Below, one piece after another: positions 16,744 through 26,428 of a stretch of DNA of 64,000 nt. How positions within the stretch are numbered: position 1 is the stretch's first letter; each line of letters starts with the position of its first letter. Under the pieces are notes generated by a model. The model was not told the origin of the DNA. It did no database searches and saw only the letters and a list, made by a program, of their open reading frames with translations. This stretch comes from Myxococcales bacterium (GTDB taxonomy: Bacteria; Myxococcota; UBA727; JABDBI01): NCBI GenBank assembly GCA_023898405.1, contig CP060221.1, positions 1 to 64,000 of the forward strand. Reading direction: 5' to 3'. A program made the position numbers and the translations under genes.

Positions 16744-18224
16744 GGCAATGCTACCTGTTTATCATGAAGTATTTTTAGTGAACTGGAGGCCTGAGTCTCT
16801 ATATTTAGCGAAGAAGCGATGTCGAAGGAATTCAAAATTAAATTGGGAAAAAATCCGGCGACAAGTAAAGCCACGACGATAAGGCCGTACATCATGTTGT
16901 CTAATGAGGTATATGCAGAAATTTTTATATCTGAAGCACTACCCCAACAAAGTCTCTGAAATAACCAAAGAGAATAAATTGCCCCCAGTACCATTCCAAG
17001 AGCTACCAAAATCGAAATCACAGGTGCTGCGCTAAAAGTTCCCCACACCACCATCCACTCACCGATAAAATTTCCAAACACTGGAAAACCAAGGCTTGCT
17101 AGAGAAAAAAATAAAATGATCACTGCAAGAATAGGATTTTTTTCCCATAGCCCATAGTTTTGACGCAAATCAACAGGAGAAAGTTGACGCACTATGAGAA
17201 GCAAAGACGCAGTACTAAAGGTTTGGCAGATCAATAAAAACATGACCCCTAAAAAAGAGGCTTGATTACTGGAAAACAGGCCCACCAGCAACATGCCTGC
17301 ATGACTTAAAGTTCCATAAGCAAGCAATGAAGTAGGATTTCTTTGGCCAAAGGCTACGATTGCACCATAAAAAATTGAAATCACTCCCACATACATAATG
17401 GGTTGTGCAAACAATGTGCATGCATCAGGAAACAGTGGCCAACTAAAGCGCATAAGACCAAAAATAGCCGTTTTAATGAGCAGTCCCACCAAAATGATAG
17501 GAGCAGGTGCATTATTAAACACACCAGCAATCCATCCGTGAAATGGTACGCTGGGAAGCTTGATTAAAAATGCTAGTAGAAAACCCAAAAATAAATATGG
17601 TTGAACAGCGGTATCAATGGGCACTGATAATATTTTTGCATAGCTAAATGTAAAAATATTGGTCGACTGGAAATTGTAATAAGCCAGCCCAATAACCGAA
17701 AGCAATAAAATAAAGCCACTAAGCTGAGTGTAAAAAATATAGCGCATGCTTGAAGAACGGCTTTCTTCCTTTCCATGGAAGAGCATCATCCAATACACGG
17801 GTAACAAGGATAGTTCCCAAAAAATAAAAAACAAAAATATGTCAACCGAAGCAAGCAAGCCTACTACAGCAAATACAGCCCAGCTGATGGAAGCAAAGTA
17901 AGACTTTAAATTTTTATCGGGATGAGCAAAAAAACATGCGATAATACCCATGACAATCGTTAAAGCGATGAGCCACCAGGCGATGACATCAAGGCCAAAG
18001 TGCACATTGATATCCCATGTGCTAATCCAGGGCATTTGCCACTCATATAACCAGGGCGCAGCTTGAGTCGAGGAGGATAAAAATTCGACACCTATAGTCA
18101 CGCATATAACGAGAGCTATAGCTATTCCTACTAGGGCAATAGTCTTTTGGAAAAAGAGACTATTCGGACCATAAAGAGAAAAAAAACCGCTGCTCAAAAG
18201 TATGATTAACAGTAAGGGAAGCAT
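16740..18224 (-). CDS. nuoM: NADH-quinone oxidoreductase subunit M
   Basis: The 494-residue antiporter-like membrane subunit carries the marks of NuoM: FWELSLLPVYWMMLFHGKEE (about residues 132-151, with the conserved Glu), AFLIKLPSVPFHGW (about 217-230, with the key Lys) and LSHAGMLL (about 308). It translocates protons in the distal arm of complex I. Its ATG shares one base with the nuoL stop (TAATG), and its end overlaps nuoN. Confidence 0.96.
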   Translation of the reverse strand: MLPLLLIILLSSGFFSLYGPNSLFFQKTIALVGIAIALVICVTIGVEFLSSSTQAAPWLYEWQMPWISTWDINVHFGLDVIAWWLIALTIVMGIIACFFAHPDKNLKSYFASISWAVFAVVGLLASVDIFLFFIFWELSLLPVYWMMLFHGKEESRSSSMRYIFYTQLSGFILLLSVIGLAYYNFQSTNIFTFSYAKILSVPIDTAVQPYLFLGFLLAFLIKLPSVPFHGWIAGVFNNAPAPIILVGLLIKTAIFGLMRFSWPLFPDACTLFAQPIMYVGVISIFYGAIVAFGQRNPTSLLAYGTLSHAGMLLVGLFSSNQASFLGVMFLLICQTFSTASLLLIVRQLSPVDLRQNYGLWEKNPILAVIILFFSLASLGFPVFGNFIGEWMVVWGTFSAAPVISILVALGMVLGAIYSLWLFQRLCWGSASDIKISAYTSLDNMMYGLIVVALLVAGFFPNLILNSFDIASSLNIETQASSSLKILHDKQVALP

Positions 18225-20062
18225 TATAAAACCACCATGGAGCCAGCCATGACAAGAGCTGCCAAAATTAAAAATGAAATGTAAGAACTAAGTTTTTCCG
18301 AGTGCAATTTACAAATGAGCGCAAAACTTCCTTTAAAAGCTAATAAAAAAGCAGCTTCGATTTTAAAGAAGAGATCGCAGGCCAAGTTTTTAGCAAGCCA
18401 ACGATAGGGGAGAATGAAAATTATGGAGTAAAGTTCTTCGAACCCACCGCCATTTTTTAGGCGAGTTATCAAGAGATTTTTGCTGAGATTGGTTTTTCTG
18501 ATTCCATAAATCACAATGGCGAGCAAAGCTCCAAAGGCAGCAATAAGTGTTGGAACAAAGAACATCAAAATATTTTCATCAACGTGAGCGACAGAATTAG
18601 CAATGCTTGGGGATAGCCAATGAGACATGAGCTTAAAGTTACCGAATATATGAGGCGTTTCAAGCCAACCTATTGAGACGGAAAAAACCGCTAATACACC
18701 AAGAGGTACAGCCATCATCCAATCAAGATGAATTTTATTTTGAGTTTTGCTTTGACCATAGAAAGCCAACACAAGCATACGACAGGTATAAAAACCGGTA
18801 AGAAAAACTCCAAAAACTCCAGCACCCCAAGCAAAGGTATTTTGGGATACCAGACTTAGGATCCATTCCTTGCTAAAAAAGCCAGCTGTTATGAGAGGCA
18901 TACCCATGAGGTTGAGCGAGCCGATCATAAAAAACCAAAATAAAGGAGGATGATTTTTTCTAAGTCCGCCCATTTTTCTTAGATCATACGTGTGAAGCGT
19001 ATGGCCAATGACACCTGCAGACAAAAAGAGCAGTGCTTTAAAAAATGCATGCGTTCCTAAATGAAAAACAGCAGCTTGATATGCGCCCATACCAAGAGCA
19101 AGAAACATGTAGCCCAGCTGGCTCATGGTAGAATAGGCAAGAGTTTTTTTCATATCACTCTGTATTGAAGCGATGATTCCAGCAAATATGAGTGTGGCAG
19201 CGCCCACAAAAAGAACCACGCTTAGAGCCAGTGGTGAAAGCTCAAACAGTTTGGAAAGGCGCGCGATCAAATAAATTCCAGCCGTTACCATGGTTGCAGC
19301 ATGGATAAGCGCGCTTACCGGAGTAGGGCCCCACATTGCATCAGCCAACCAGGTTTGCAAAGGAAGCTGAGCAGATTTACCAACTGCTCCTCCTAAGAAA
19401 CATAAAGCAGCAATCGTTAAAAGAATGCTTCCATTCGGATAAAGAATAAAAGCTTGTTCAGTTATGCTAGAGATAGTGAGGGTACCAAAAAGCCCGTAGC
19501 AGATGATGATTGCAAAAAGCAAAAAAACATCTCCCATCCGTGTGACCAAAAAAGCTTTTATTGCGGCTTTTTGGGCATCGGGTTCACGAAAATAAAAACC
19601 AATCAGCATATAGCTGCAAACTCCAACGCCTTCCCAACCCAAAAATAAGAGCAATAAATTATCAGCCAAAACAAGAAGAAGCATAAATGCAACGAACATG
19701 TTTACACATACAAAGAAGCGTTGGACCCCAGGATCCTCTTCCATGTATCGAATAGCATAGAGAACGATAAAAAATGAAACAAAGCTAACCACCACGCACA
19801 TGCTAAGAGATAAACTATCGAGACGAAGCAAAAAGTCTATCGCTTGAAAATTGCCAACAGCGGGAATCCACGTAGTGATTTTTTGAGAAATATTTATCTC
19901 AGCATGAGCCTTGGCTAAAAGATACAACGCAGCCGTGGCCGAAGAAAAAATTCCAACGGCACTGAAAAATTTCAACGCAACACGGCCAATTTTTGCGCCA
20001 AAAAATAAAATTAAGAGCGCTGCCACAAAAGGTAGGGCAAATAAAAGGAGAGGGGTTATCAT
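18224..20062 (-). CDS. nuoL: NADH-quinone oxidoreductase subunit L
   Basis: The 612-residue product is the largest antiporter-like subunit, at the tip of the membrane arm, with the long lateral helix at its C-terminus. Diagnostic segments are LFLGWEGVGVCSYMLIGFYF (about 140-159), GKSAQLPLQTWLADAMWGPTPVSALIHAATMVTAG (around 228-262) and STMSQLGYMFLALGMGAY. It overlaps nuoK by four bases. Confidence 0.96.
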   Translation of the reverse strand: MITPLLLFALPFVAALLILFFGAKIGRVALKFFSAVGIFSSATAALYLLAKAHAEINISQKITTWIPAVGNFQAIDFLLRLDSLSLSMCVVVSFVSFFIVLYAIRYMEEDPGVQRFFVCVNMFVAFMLLLVLADNLLLLFLGWEGVGVCSYMLIGFYFREPDAQKAAIKAFLVTRMGDVFLLFAIIICYGLFGTLTISSITEQAFILYPNGSILLTIAALCFLGGAVGKSAQLPLQTWLADAMWGPTPVSALIHAATMVTAGIYLIARLSKLFELSPLALSVVLFVGAATLIFAGIIASIQSDMKKTLAYSTMSQLGYMFLALGMGAYQAAVFHLGTHAFFKALLFLSAGVIGHTLHTYDLRKMGGLRKNHPPLFWFFMIGSLNLMGMPLITAGFFSKEWILSLVSQNTFAWGAGVFGVFLTGFYTCRMLVLAFYGQSKTQNKIHLDWMMAVPLGVLAVFSVSIGWLETPHIFGNFKLMSHWLSPSIANSVAHVDENILMFFVPTLIAAFGALLAIVIYGIRKTNLSKNLLITRLKNGGGFEELYSIIFILPYRWLAKNLACDLFFKIEAAFLLAFKGSFALICKLHSEKLSSYISFLILAALVMAGSMVVL

Positions 20063-20361
20063 GCCTTATCCTCATTCGAAATGCTAATATCTAAAGTTTT
20101 AAAAATACGATCGTAGTTAAGCACCAGTGCAAGCGCTATGCAAACTTCAGCAGCAGCCACAGAAAGAATCAACAAGAACATGATATGTCCCTCGACATTA
20201 GCATTGTGAATCGCAACTCCAATAAAGCCAAAAGCTGCTCCATTAAACATGGCTTCAATGGCTAAGAGTAAACGTAAAATGCTTCTTTGAAGTGTAAGCC
20301 CCATAAGTCCTAGGCCAAAGAGTGCACCAGATATAATCAAAATATGTTCGATAGGAATCAT
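20059..20361 (-). CDS. nuoK: NADH-quinone oxidoreductase subunit K
   Basis: This 100-residue membrane protein has three hydrophobic helices, with the conserved Glu residues in LLAIEAMFNGA (about 35) and AAAEVCIALALVL (about 70) that line the proton path. Length and position between nuoJ and nuoL are standard. It overlaps both neighbours by four bases. Confidence 0.95.
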   Translation of the reverse strand: MIPIEHILIISGALFGLGLMGLTLQRSILRLLLAIEAMFNGAAFGFIGVAIHNANVEGHIMFLLILSVAAAEVCIALALVLNYDRIFKTLDISISNEDKA

Positions 20362-20873
20362 GATTTTTTAGGCTCCAAGCTATTAGTTCGAGCCATAAGA
20401 TGTAAAGCGACATAAATGGCAGATAACAAACCGGCGAGTAACAACATAGAGGTGAGCTCAACTAAAAATCCGTACTTTATAAACAAGGCACGAGCGATGT
20501 CTGTTATTTCTTGGGTTCCAGCAGAAGGAAGCGATAAATGAGAATCTAATACTAAAGAAAGTTCGCCCCAAAATAGTCCAAAGATCAGCAGGGAAAGTAG
20601 GGTAGTATTTTTTGGGTGGGAAGTCTCTTGGCCATTGCTTATGGGTAGTTGCAGCAACATGACCGCAAAAGCAAAAAGCACCATGATGGCACCAGCATAG
20701 ACAATAACCAGTAAGCCAGCAGCCAAGGGAGCCGAAAGAAAATACAATGCTACGGCCAAAAACAGCAAAGAGGAAACCATAGCGATCAATGCGTGGACCG
20801 TATGTTTAAGCGTCATCGCGAAAGCCATGGCAACTATCGCCATGGATGCGTGTATGTAAAACCCTGTCTCCAT
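20358..20873 (-). CDS. nuoJ: NADH-quinone oxidoreductase subunit J
   Basis: This 171-residue membrane subunit has five hydrophobic helices and the typical VIVYAGAIMVLFAFAVMLL segment (about residues 56-74), next to the quinone channel. Its stop overlaps the nuoK start (ATGA), and eight bases separate its start from the nuoI stop. Length is normal. Confidence 0.95.
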   Translation of the reverse strand: METGFYIHASMAIVAMAFAMTLKHTVHALIAMVSSLLFLAVALYFLSAPLAAGLLVIVYAGAIMVLFAFAVMLLQLPISNGQETSHPKNTTLLSLLIFGLFWGELSLVLDSHLSLPSAGTQEITDIARALFIKYGFLVELTSMLLLAGLLSAIYVALHLMARTNSLEPKKS

Positions 20874-20881
20874 AAATTCTC

Positions 20882-21397
20882 CTAGGGAAGTAAGCTGTGT
20901 ACATCCACAGGCTTTTTTTCTCCCATGGCTTCGCCTTTTTCTTTACCTAAAATAGCCAGACCTGCGACGCGATAATAGTTGTACTCAGGAGCTTTGCCAG
21001 GGCCAGAAATAAGCAGGTCTTCTTTTTCATAAACCATATTGTTTCTTTGAAATTCGGCCATTTCATAATCAGGTGTTAATTGTATAGCGAGCGTAGGGCA
21101 TGCTTCCTCACACATTCCACAATAAATGCAGCGCGAAAAATTTATGCGAAAAGATTTAGGAAAGCGTCTTTTGCGATCATCTTCAGCTGCTTCAATAGCA
21201 ATGCAATCCACAGGACAAACACTCGAACATAGATAGCATGCAACGCAGCGTTCTTCTCCATCAGGATCGCGCGTTAGTACAATTCGACCACGATAACGAG
21301 GAGAAAGCTTAGGTTTTTCTTCCGGATATAGTCGAGTGGTGGGTTTTGTGAAAGTGTGAGTCAATACCACCCAAATGCTTTTTAATATGCTCAGCAT
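20882..21397 (-). CDS. nuoI: NADH-quinone oxidoreductase subunit I
   Basis: This 171-residue peripheral subunit carries two 4Fe-4S ferredoxin motifs, CVACYLCSSVCPVDC (about 52-66) and CIYCGMCEEACP (about 91-102), which hold clusters N6a and N6b on the path to quinone. The GRIVLTRDPDGEERCVAC lead and ITPDYEMAEF-like tail (QLTPDYEMAEFQRNN) are typical. Confidence 0.96.
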   Translation of the reverse strand: MLSILKSIWVVLTHTFTKPTTRLYPEEKPKLSPRYRGRIVLTRDPDGEERCVACYLCSSVCPVDCIAIEAAEDDRKRRFPKSFRINFSRCIYCGMCEEACPTLAIQLTPDYEMAEFQRNNMVYEKEDLLISGPGKAPEYNYYRVAGLAILGKEKGEAMGEKKPVDVHSLLP

Positions 21398-21408
21398 AAA
21401 TCCACCAC

Positions 21409-22362
21409 CTACATCAATGCTACTAATGCCGTAAATAATAGATTTACCAGGCTTAGGGGTAATAAAAATTTCCAGCCAAAACTTATGAGTTGATCGATTC
21501 GAGGCCTTGGCAATGCTGCTCGAAGCAAAATAAAGCTTGCTATCAGCGCACAGGTTTTAAGCATGAACCAAATGAAGGGAGGGAGAATCGGACCCTGCCA
21601 ACCTCCAAAAAAAAGTATGGTCATCATGGCTGACATTAAAGTTATACCCATATATTCACCCACGAAAAACATACCAAATTTTAGACCGCTATATTCTGAG
21701 TGAAATCCAGCTATCAATTCGCTTTCTGCTTCTGGTAGATCAAAAGGCAAACGATGAGTTTCTGCTAACGCAGCAATATAAAAAACAATAAAACCTATGA
21801 ACTGCCCTAAGATATTCCAGCCAGTGCTCTGAGCTTCGATAATATCGATAAATCTGAAAGATCCTGTTTTAATGACAACTCCCATTAAAGAGATTCCCAT
21901 AAAAACCTCGTAGGCTATCATTTGACCAATGCTTCTGATTGATCCCAACAAAGCATATTTGTTATTTGATGCCCAACCAGCAAGAGCGATGCTGTAGGTT
22001 CCCAAAGAAGAAAGAGCCAGAAAAACTAAAATCCCCACTTCTGAGTCAAAAACTACTAAGTCTCTCGTCCAGGGGATAAGTGAGAAGCTTGCCAATATCG
22101 AGCCAATAATAATCGCAGGAGCAAGAATAAAAACCTTTTTATCGGCAAATGGAGGAATCCAATCCTCTTTGAAAAACATTTTGATAGCATCAGCAACAAC
22201 CTGTAGAAGTCCTAGTGGCCCAACTCTATTGGGACCAAGGCGATCTTGCCAAATTGCAAGCAGGCGTCGCTCAGCCCAGATAAGAAGGGCCCCCATCGTA
22301 AGTGGAATAAGAAGGGCAATGATAGGCGAAGCTATAGCCCACCAAAAATTGAAATCTATCAT
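21409..22362 (-). CDS. nuoH: NADH-quinone oxidoreductase subunit H
   Basis: This 317-residue membrane subunit forms the quinone site with NuoB and NuoD. Signatures are AERRLLAIWQDRLGPNRVGP (about 31-50), DAIKMFFKEDWIPP and RLPFDLPEAESELIAGFHSEYSG (about 204-226, Glu-rich loop). Its start overlaps the nuoG stop (ATGA). Length is near the usual 320-330. Confidence 0.96.
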   Translation of the reverse strand: MIDFNFWWAIASPIIALLIPLTMGALLIWAERRLLAIWQDRLGPNRVGPLGLLQVVADAIKMFFKEDWIPPFADKKVFILAPAIIIGSILASFSLIPWTRDLVVFDSEVGILVFLALSSLGTYSIALAGWASNNKYALLGSIRSIGQMIAYEVFMGISLMGVVIKTGSFRFIDIIEAQSTGWNILGQFIGFIVFYIAALAETHRLPFDLPEAESELIAGFHSEYSGLKFGMFFVGEYMGITLMSAMMTILFFGGWQGPILPPFIWFMLKTCALIASFILLRAALPRPRIDQLISFGWKFLLPLSLVNLLFTALVALM

Positions 22363-24680
22363 AGAGCGCCTTCCTCTCTATTCTTAGCGTCGATGTGTTT
22401 AAAAATCTTTAGACCGCTAATTTCATCGCCAGGATTTTTACGAGCCATAAGCGTGTCTCTAAATGAAGCTTGTACAGAGTTCCATCGAGGTTCCCACGAG
22501 GATGATATCAATGGCAGAGGGATCTTTCTTCGGGCACCTTCCATTGAATACACTAGGGGAGAGTCGAGATCTGTAAGAGGCTTAGGCTCATGCATGCTTT
22601 TATCTGCATTCATGGCGGTGCGACCGCTGTATTCACTTGTCTGTCGCGCAATACCGTGTCCCATCACTTTAAAGTCAGCCTTGAATAATTTATTAAAAAT
22701 ATCCTCCGGCCAATGAAGTTCGTGAGCTAAGGCAGAACAAAGCATATCATTATTTTCCCACTGATATTTTTTGTCTAAGAAAGGGAGAAGCATGCGCCAA
22801 GGGGACTGGATATGCTGATCATCGGTACTAAAAACGCTAAAATAGCGTTGGAGTCTTCCTTCCTGACTGATAACCGAACCAGTGCTTTGAGCAAAACTTA
22901 AACAGGGAAGCGCAATGTCAGCTTTTTCGACAGTTGCATTGTGCTCGTAATCGATCACTATCATGTGTTTGGCTGATGTGATCGCAGCCAATGAGCTCTC
23001 ATCAAAATGAGAGTACAAATCGTTTTCTAAAATAATAACAACATCGACAGGAGCTTTAAGCTTAGATAAAGGCTGTGCAGAGAGCAAAGCCAATCCAATA
23101 CTGTTAACCTGGGGAGCCACTATAGAAAGCTTGGCTTCTTGAGAAAGTGGCTCAAGAAGCTGTGCAACATTTTTGATCAACACTGGATTGTGGAGCGAAG
23201 TTCCGCAGATAATGACAGGCCTTTTGGCTTTTAAGAGGGCTTGTCCTGCTTGTTCTATCCAAGAATCTAGCTTAGAGTTGCTCGATTTGTTTTCTAAAAA
23301 TAATTTTAACTCTAGGAGCAGTTCGTGCAATTTTTCTAAGGGTAACGCGCATGTATCTTGTGCTATGTCGTCAAGGCCAGTGGTTGTAATGTGAGCACTT
23401 AATAAGGGAAACGTCGAATTTCTTACATGATTGCGTACAGCCCCATCATTCCATGATGGAATTTTTTGCTCAACCCAAGCTTTTTCTTCCGCTGCACTGA
23501 TCGCAGCCTGACGTACGCTCAATGCCATCATGGGAGCGCTGTGAGTAATATCCTCGCCAATAATAATAATAGCATCAGATTCTCTAATGTCTCTGAGAGA
23601 AGCAATTTGTTGGGGATAGTGTTTAAGCTGGGCTAGGGCTTCATTTACGCTCAGAGAAACTGACGAGTTCTCTCCGTCATAGAAATTTTCTGCTCCAACC
23701 AGTTGGCGCAGAGCCCAGTTTGATTCGAGCGAGGCTTTAGCACTGCCAATGCCGATGATATTGTGTGTGGTTTCCAAAATAGCTTTAATTTTTTCATTCG
23801 CCTCACCCACATCAGATGCTTTACCTTGGAGTAGAGCAGTTTTTAGGCGTCTAGGACTGTTGATGAATTCGTGACCAAAACGCCCTCGATCACATATAAA
23901 ATAGCCATTTACATCATGATTATAGCGATTTTGGATACGTCTCAGCTGCCCATAACGTGCCCCAGGAGAAATATTACATCCCACGCTACAGCGTTGACAT
24001 ATGGATGGAGCTGTTTGTAGATCCCATTTTCGTATGTGATGGCGATGAAATAATTTGTCGGTAAAAACGCCGGTGGGGCAGACCTCTACAAGATTGCCGC
24101 TAAAACCGCTTTCAAGCCTCCCATCCTCATTACGCCCAAAGTAAACGCGTCCACTATTGGCAAAAGGGCTTAAATCTGTGCCTCCGGCAATATCGCGATA
24201 GTAACGTACGCAACGATAACAGGTTATACACCGGTTCATCTCATGATTGATGTAAGGACCAAGGTTTTGATTTTGAAAGGTGCGTTTCTTAAAACGATAA
24301 TGACGAGAGTTATGACCTGTCATGACCGTCATATCCTGCAAATGGCACTCTCCACCCTCATCGCACACAGGGCAATCGTGGGGGTGGTTAATCATCATCC
24401 ACTCGATAACGTGTTTTCTAAAATTGGTACACGTAGGATGGTCGATAGAAAAGCGTGCACCTTCCTTTAAAGGCGTCATACACGCCATAACGGTACGTCC
24501 CTGAGTGTCATTTTCGTCTGCAAACTGTTGAACTGCGCATTGGCGGCATGAACCAACAGAGCCTAAAGCCGGATGCCAACAAAAATAAGGTAAGTTGAGG
24601 CCTTCTAGTAAAGCAGCCTCTAAAAGATTGCTGTTTGGATCGCATTCATAGGATTTTTGATCGATAAAAATAGTTGTCAT
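22359..24680 (-). CDS. nuoG: NADH-quinone oxidoreductase subunit G
   Basis: The N-terminal domain binds a 2Fe-2S cluster (CWHPALGSVGSCRQC) and 4Fe-4S clusters (HDCPVCDEGGEC; CITCYRCVRYYRDIAGG), followed by CQRCSVGC and a long molybdopterin-oxidoreductase-like domain that is catalytically silent in this family. It passes electrons from NuoF/E to NuoI. Two in-frame ATGs occur; the one at 24680 has GAGG six bases upstream, while the one at 24686 lies too close to it, so I use 24680 (773 residues). The nuoF stop is eight bases upstream. Confidence 0.95.
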   Translation of the reverse strand: MTTIFIDQKSYECDPNSNLLEAALLEGLNLPYFCWHPALGSVGSCRQCAVQQFADENDTQGRTVMACMTPLKEGARFSIDHPTCTNFRKHVIEWMMINHPHDCPVCDEGGECHLQDMTVMTGHNSRHYRFKKRTFQNQNLGPYINHEMNRCITCYRCVRYYRDIAGGTDLSPFANSGRVYFGRNEDGRLESGFSGNLVEVCPTGVFTDKLFHRHHIRKWDLQTAPSICQRCSVGCNISPGARYGQLRRIQNRYNHDVNGYFICDRGRFGHEFINSPRRLKTALLQGKASDVGEANEKIKAILETTHNIIGIGSAKASLESNWALRQLVGAENFYDGENSSVSLSVNEALAQLKHYPQQIASLRDIRESDAIIIIGEDITHSAPMMALSVRQAAISAAEEKAWVEQKIPSWNDGAVRNHVRNSTFPLLSAHITTTGLDDIAQDTCALPLEKLHELLLELKLFLENKSSNSKLDSWIEQAGQALLKAKRPVIICGTSLHNPVLIKNVAQLLEPLSQEAKLSIVAPQVNSIGLALLSAQPLSKLKAPVDVVIILENDLYSHFDESSLAAITSAKHMIVIDYEHNATVEKADIALPCLSFAQSTGSVISQEGRLQRYFSVFSTDDQHIQSPWRMLLPFLDKKYQWENNDMLCSALAHELHWPEDIFNKLFKADFKVMGHGIARQTSEYSGRTAMNADKSMHEPKPLTDLDSPLVYSMEGARRKIPLPLISSSWEPRWNSVQASFRDTLMARKNPGDEISGLKIFKHIDAKNREEGAL

Positions 24681-24688
24681 GAACATCC

Positions 24689-25939
24689 TCAGTTGCCATA
24701 GGGGCAGCGCTTTTGAGCTATATGTTCCAAAAAATCTTTGCGAAAAAGTTTAAGCCCAGACCCTAAGGGGGCTGAAGCGCCAGGAGCAAGAGCACAAAAC
24801 GTGCTTCCTGGTCCCAGTAAACGCGCATGATTTTCTAATATTCCAATATCTGATTCCTGGCCTTCGCCGCGTTCAATAGCCGATAGTGTCTCATAAACAA
24901 AAGATAAGCCTTCTCTGCACGGTGTGCAAAACCCACATGATTCTTGTTTGAAAAATTTTTCTAGATTCAAAAGCATTCCCACCGGACAGGTGTGGTCATC
25001 AAGAATAATCATGGTTCCAGTACCCATTCGAGTTCTTTTTTGAGCCATGGAACTGTAGTCCATAGGTACATCAAGATATTCTTCCGTTAAAAAATCTGTA
25101 GAAGCGCCTCCAGGCAAAAATGCTCTAAGCTTAAGCCCAGCTCTCATCCCTCCGGCGCAGTTTTCAAGAATTTCACGTCCTAACGTACCCATGGGGAGCT
25201 CAAAAGCTCCAGGATAGTTTACTTTTCCACTGACGCCATAGATTTTGGTACCAGCATCGATTGCTTTTCCCAAAGTTTTAAACCACGCAGCGCCTTTTCG
25301 TAGAATATGAGGAAGATTGCTTACAGTCTCAACATTCTGTACAAGGGTAGGTTTCCCCCATAATCCACTGACCTGAGGAAAAGGAGGCTTAGCTCGAGGA
25401 GTTGCTCTGCGGCCTTCAAGAGCATTCAAAAGCGCCGTTTCTTCGCCACAGATATATCGTCCAGCACTCATATGAATAAAAATATCCAGGTTATAAAAAA
25501 GATTGGCCTTGTGAGCTTCATGCAAGGCGTGCTCTAAATATTTTTCAGCGGTTTTATATTCGCCTCTTAAAAATATATAGGCGACTTTTGCCCCAATAGC
25601 ATGTGCAGCGATCATTACACCTTCAATGAGCTGGTGCGGATTACCTTCTAAAAGCCAACGATCTTTAAAGGTTCCAGGCTCCATCTCATCAGCATTGACA
25701 ACCAGATAATGAACGTCATGCTCATCAATCACTGGCGGCACAGCGCTCATCTTGATGCCAGTGCTAAAACCTGCGCCACCGCGCCCTAAAAGTCCAGCCT
25801 CTTTGATGAGACTAATAACCTCACCAGGCTCCATTTTTATTGCATTATTAAGGCCTTCATATCCATGAGCAGATTGATAATCCTTTAAACTAAGGGGTTG
25901 ACCATTGGTGTTCATGAGTCCGGTGAGAGGATTCTTCAC
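24689..25939 (-). CDS. nuoF: NADH-quinone oxidoreductase subunit F
   Basis: This is the NADH-binding, FMN-carrying subunit of 416 residues. GRGGAGFSTGIKM (about 53-65) is the dinucleotide/FMN glycine loop, and CGFCTPCREG with a later FCALAPG Cys holds cluster N3. The start is a GTG at 25939 with GAGGAG eight bases upstream, inside the end of nuoE, giving a 50-base overlap. An internal ATG at 25915 is the alternative. Confidence 0.95.
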   Translation of the reverse strand: MKNPLTGLMNTNGQPLSLKDYQSAHGYEGLNNAIKMEPGEVISLIKEAGLLGRGGAGFSTGIKMSAVPPVIDEHDVHYLVVNADEMEPGTFKDRWLLEGNPHQLIEGVMIAAHAIGAKVAYIFLRGEYKTAEKYLEHALHEAHKANLFYNLDIFIHMSAGRYICGEETALLNALEGRRATPRAKPPFPQVSGLWGKPTLVQNVETVSNLPHILRKGAAWFKTLGKAIDAGTKIYGVSGKVNYPGAFELPMGTLGREILENCAGGMRAGLKLRAFLPGGASTDFLTEEYLDVPMDYSSMAQKRTRMGTGTMIILDDHTCPVGMLLNLEKFFKQESCGFCTPCREGLSFVYETLSAIERGEGQESDIGILENHARLLGPGSTFCALAPGASAPLGSGLKLFRKDFLEHIAQKRCPYGN

Positions 25940-26417
25940 GGTCTTTCTCCTCGTTTTTTTTTGTTTTTAGAATGGCGCTTATTTTTTCAGGTGTGAGATG
26001 GGTATGAAGCTCATCATTCACCATCATCGCTGGACCTTTATCGCATGTCCCCAGGCATTGAGCGGGCAAGAGTGTATACTCATTATTTTTGCACGTTTCG
26101 CCCCAGTCAATACCAAGTTCTTTTTTTATGCACTGACGAACTTTTTCATAGCCCATGATCCAGCAGCTTACGCTGTCGCACAGACGTATCACTTTTTTGC
26201 CAACAGGTTTGCGATAAATAAGATTATAAAAAGTGGCGATACCATCGAGTTCGGTGGCTGACATTCCAATATAATCCGCAACGTCTCTTAAGGCCTCATC
26301 GCTGACATAGCTCCGGTGGCGTTGTACCACCAACAAAGCATCTAAACACGCACTTTTGCGCACGGGAAACTTAGCTATTTCAAGATCTATTTCAGCTATT
26401 TCAAGCTTACTAAGCAC
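25890..26417 (-). CDS. nuoE: NADH-quinone oxidoreductase subunit E
   Basis: This thioredoxin-like subunit of 175 residues holds the 2Fe-2S cluster N1a, with Cys in CDSVSC (about 80-85) and CLGTCDKGPAMMVN (about 120-133). The N-terminal helical region (VVQRHRSYVSDEALRDVADYIGM) is standard. The C-terminal 25 residues (KNEEKDREESSHRTHEH) are charged and unusual, and overlap the nuoF start region. Confidence 0.94.
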   Translation of the reverse strand: MLSKLEIAEIDLEIAKFPVRKSACLDALLVVQRHRSYVSDEALRDVADYIGMSATELDGIATFYNLIYRKPVGKKVIRLCDSVSCWIMGYEKVRQCIKKELGIDWGETCKNNEYTLLPAQCLGTCDKGPAMMVNDELHTHLTPEKISAILKTKKNEEKDREESSHRTHEHQWSTP

Positions 26418-26428
26418 AATATTCTCCC

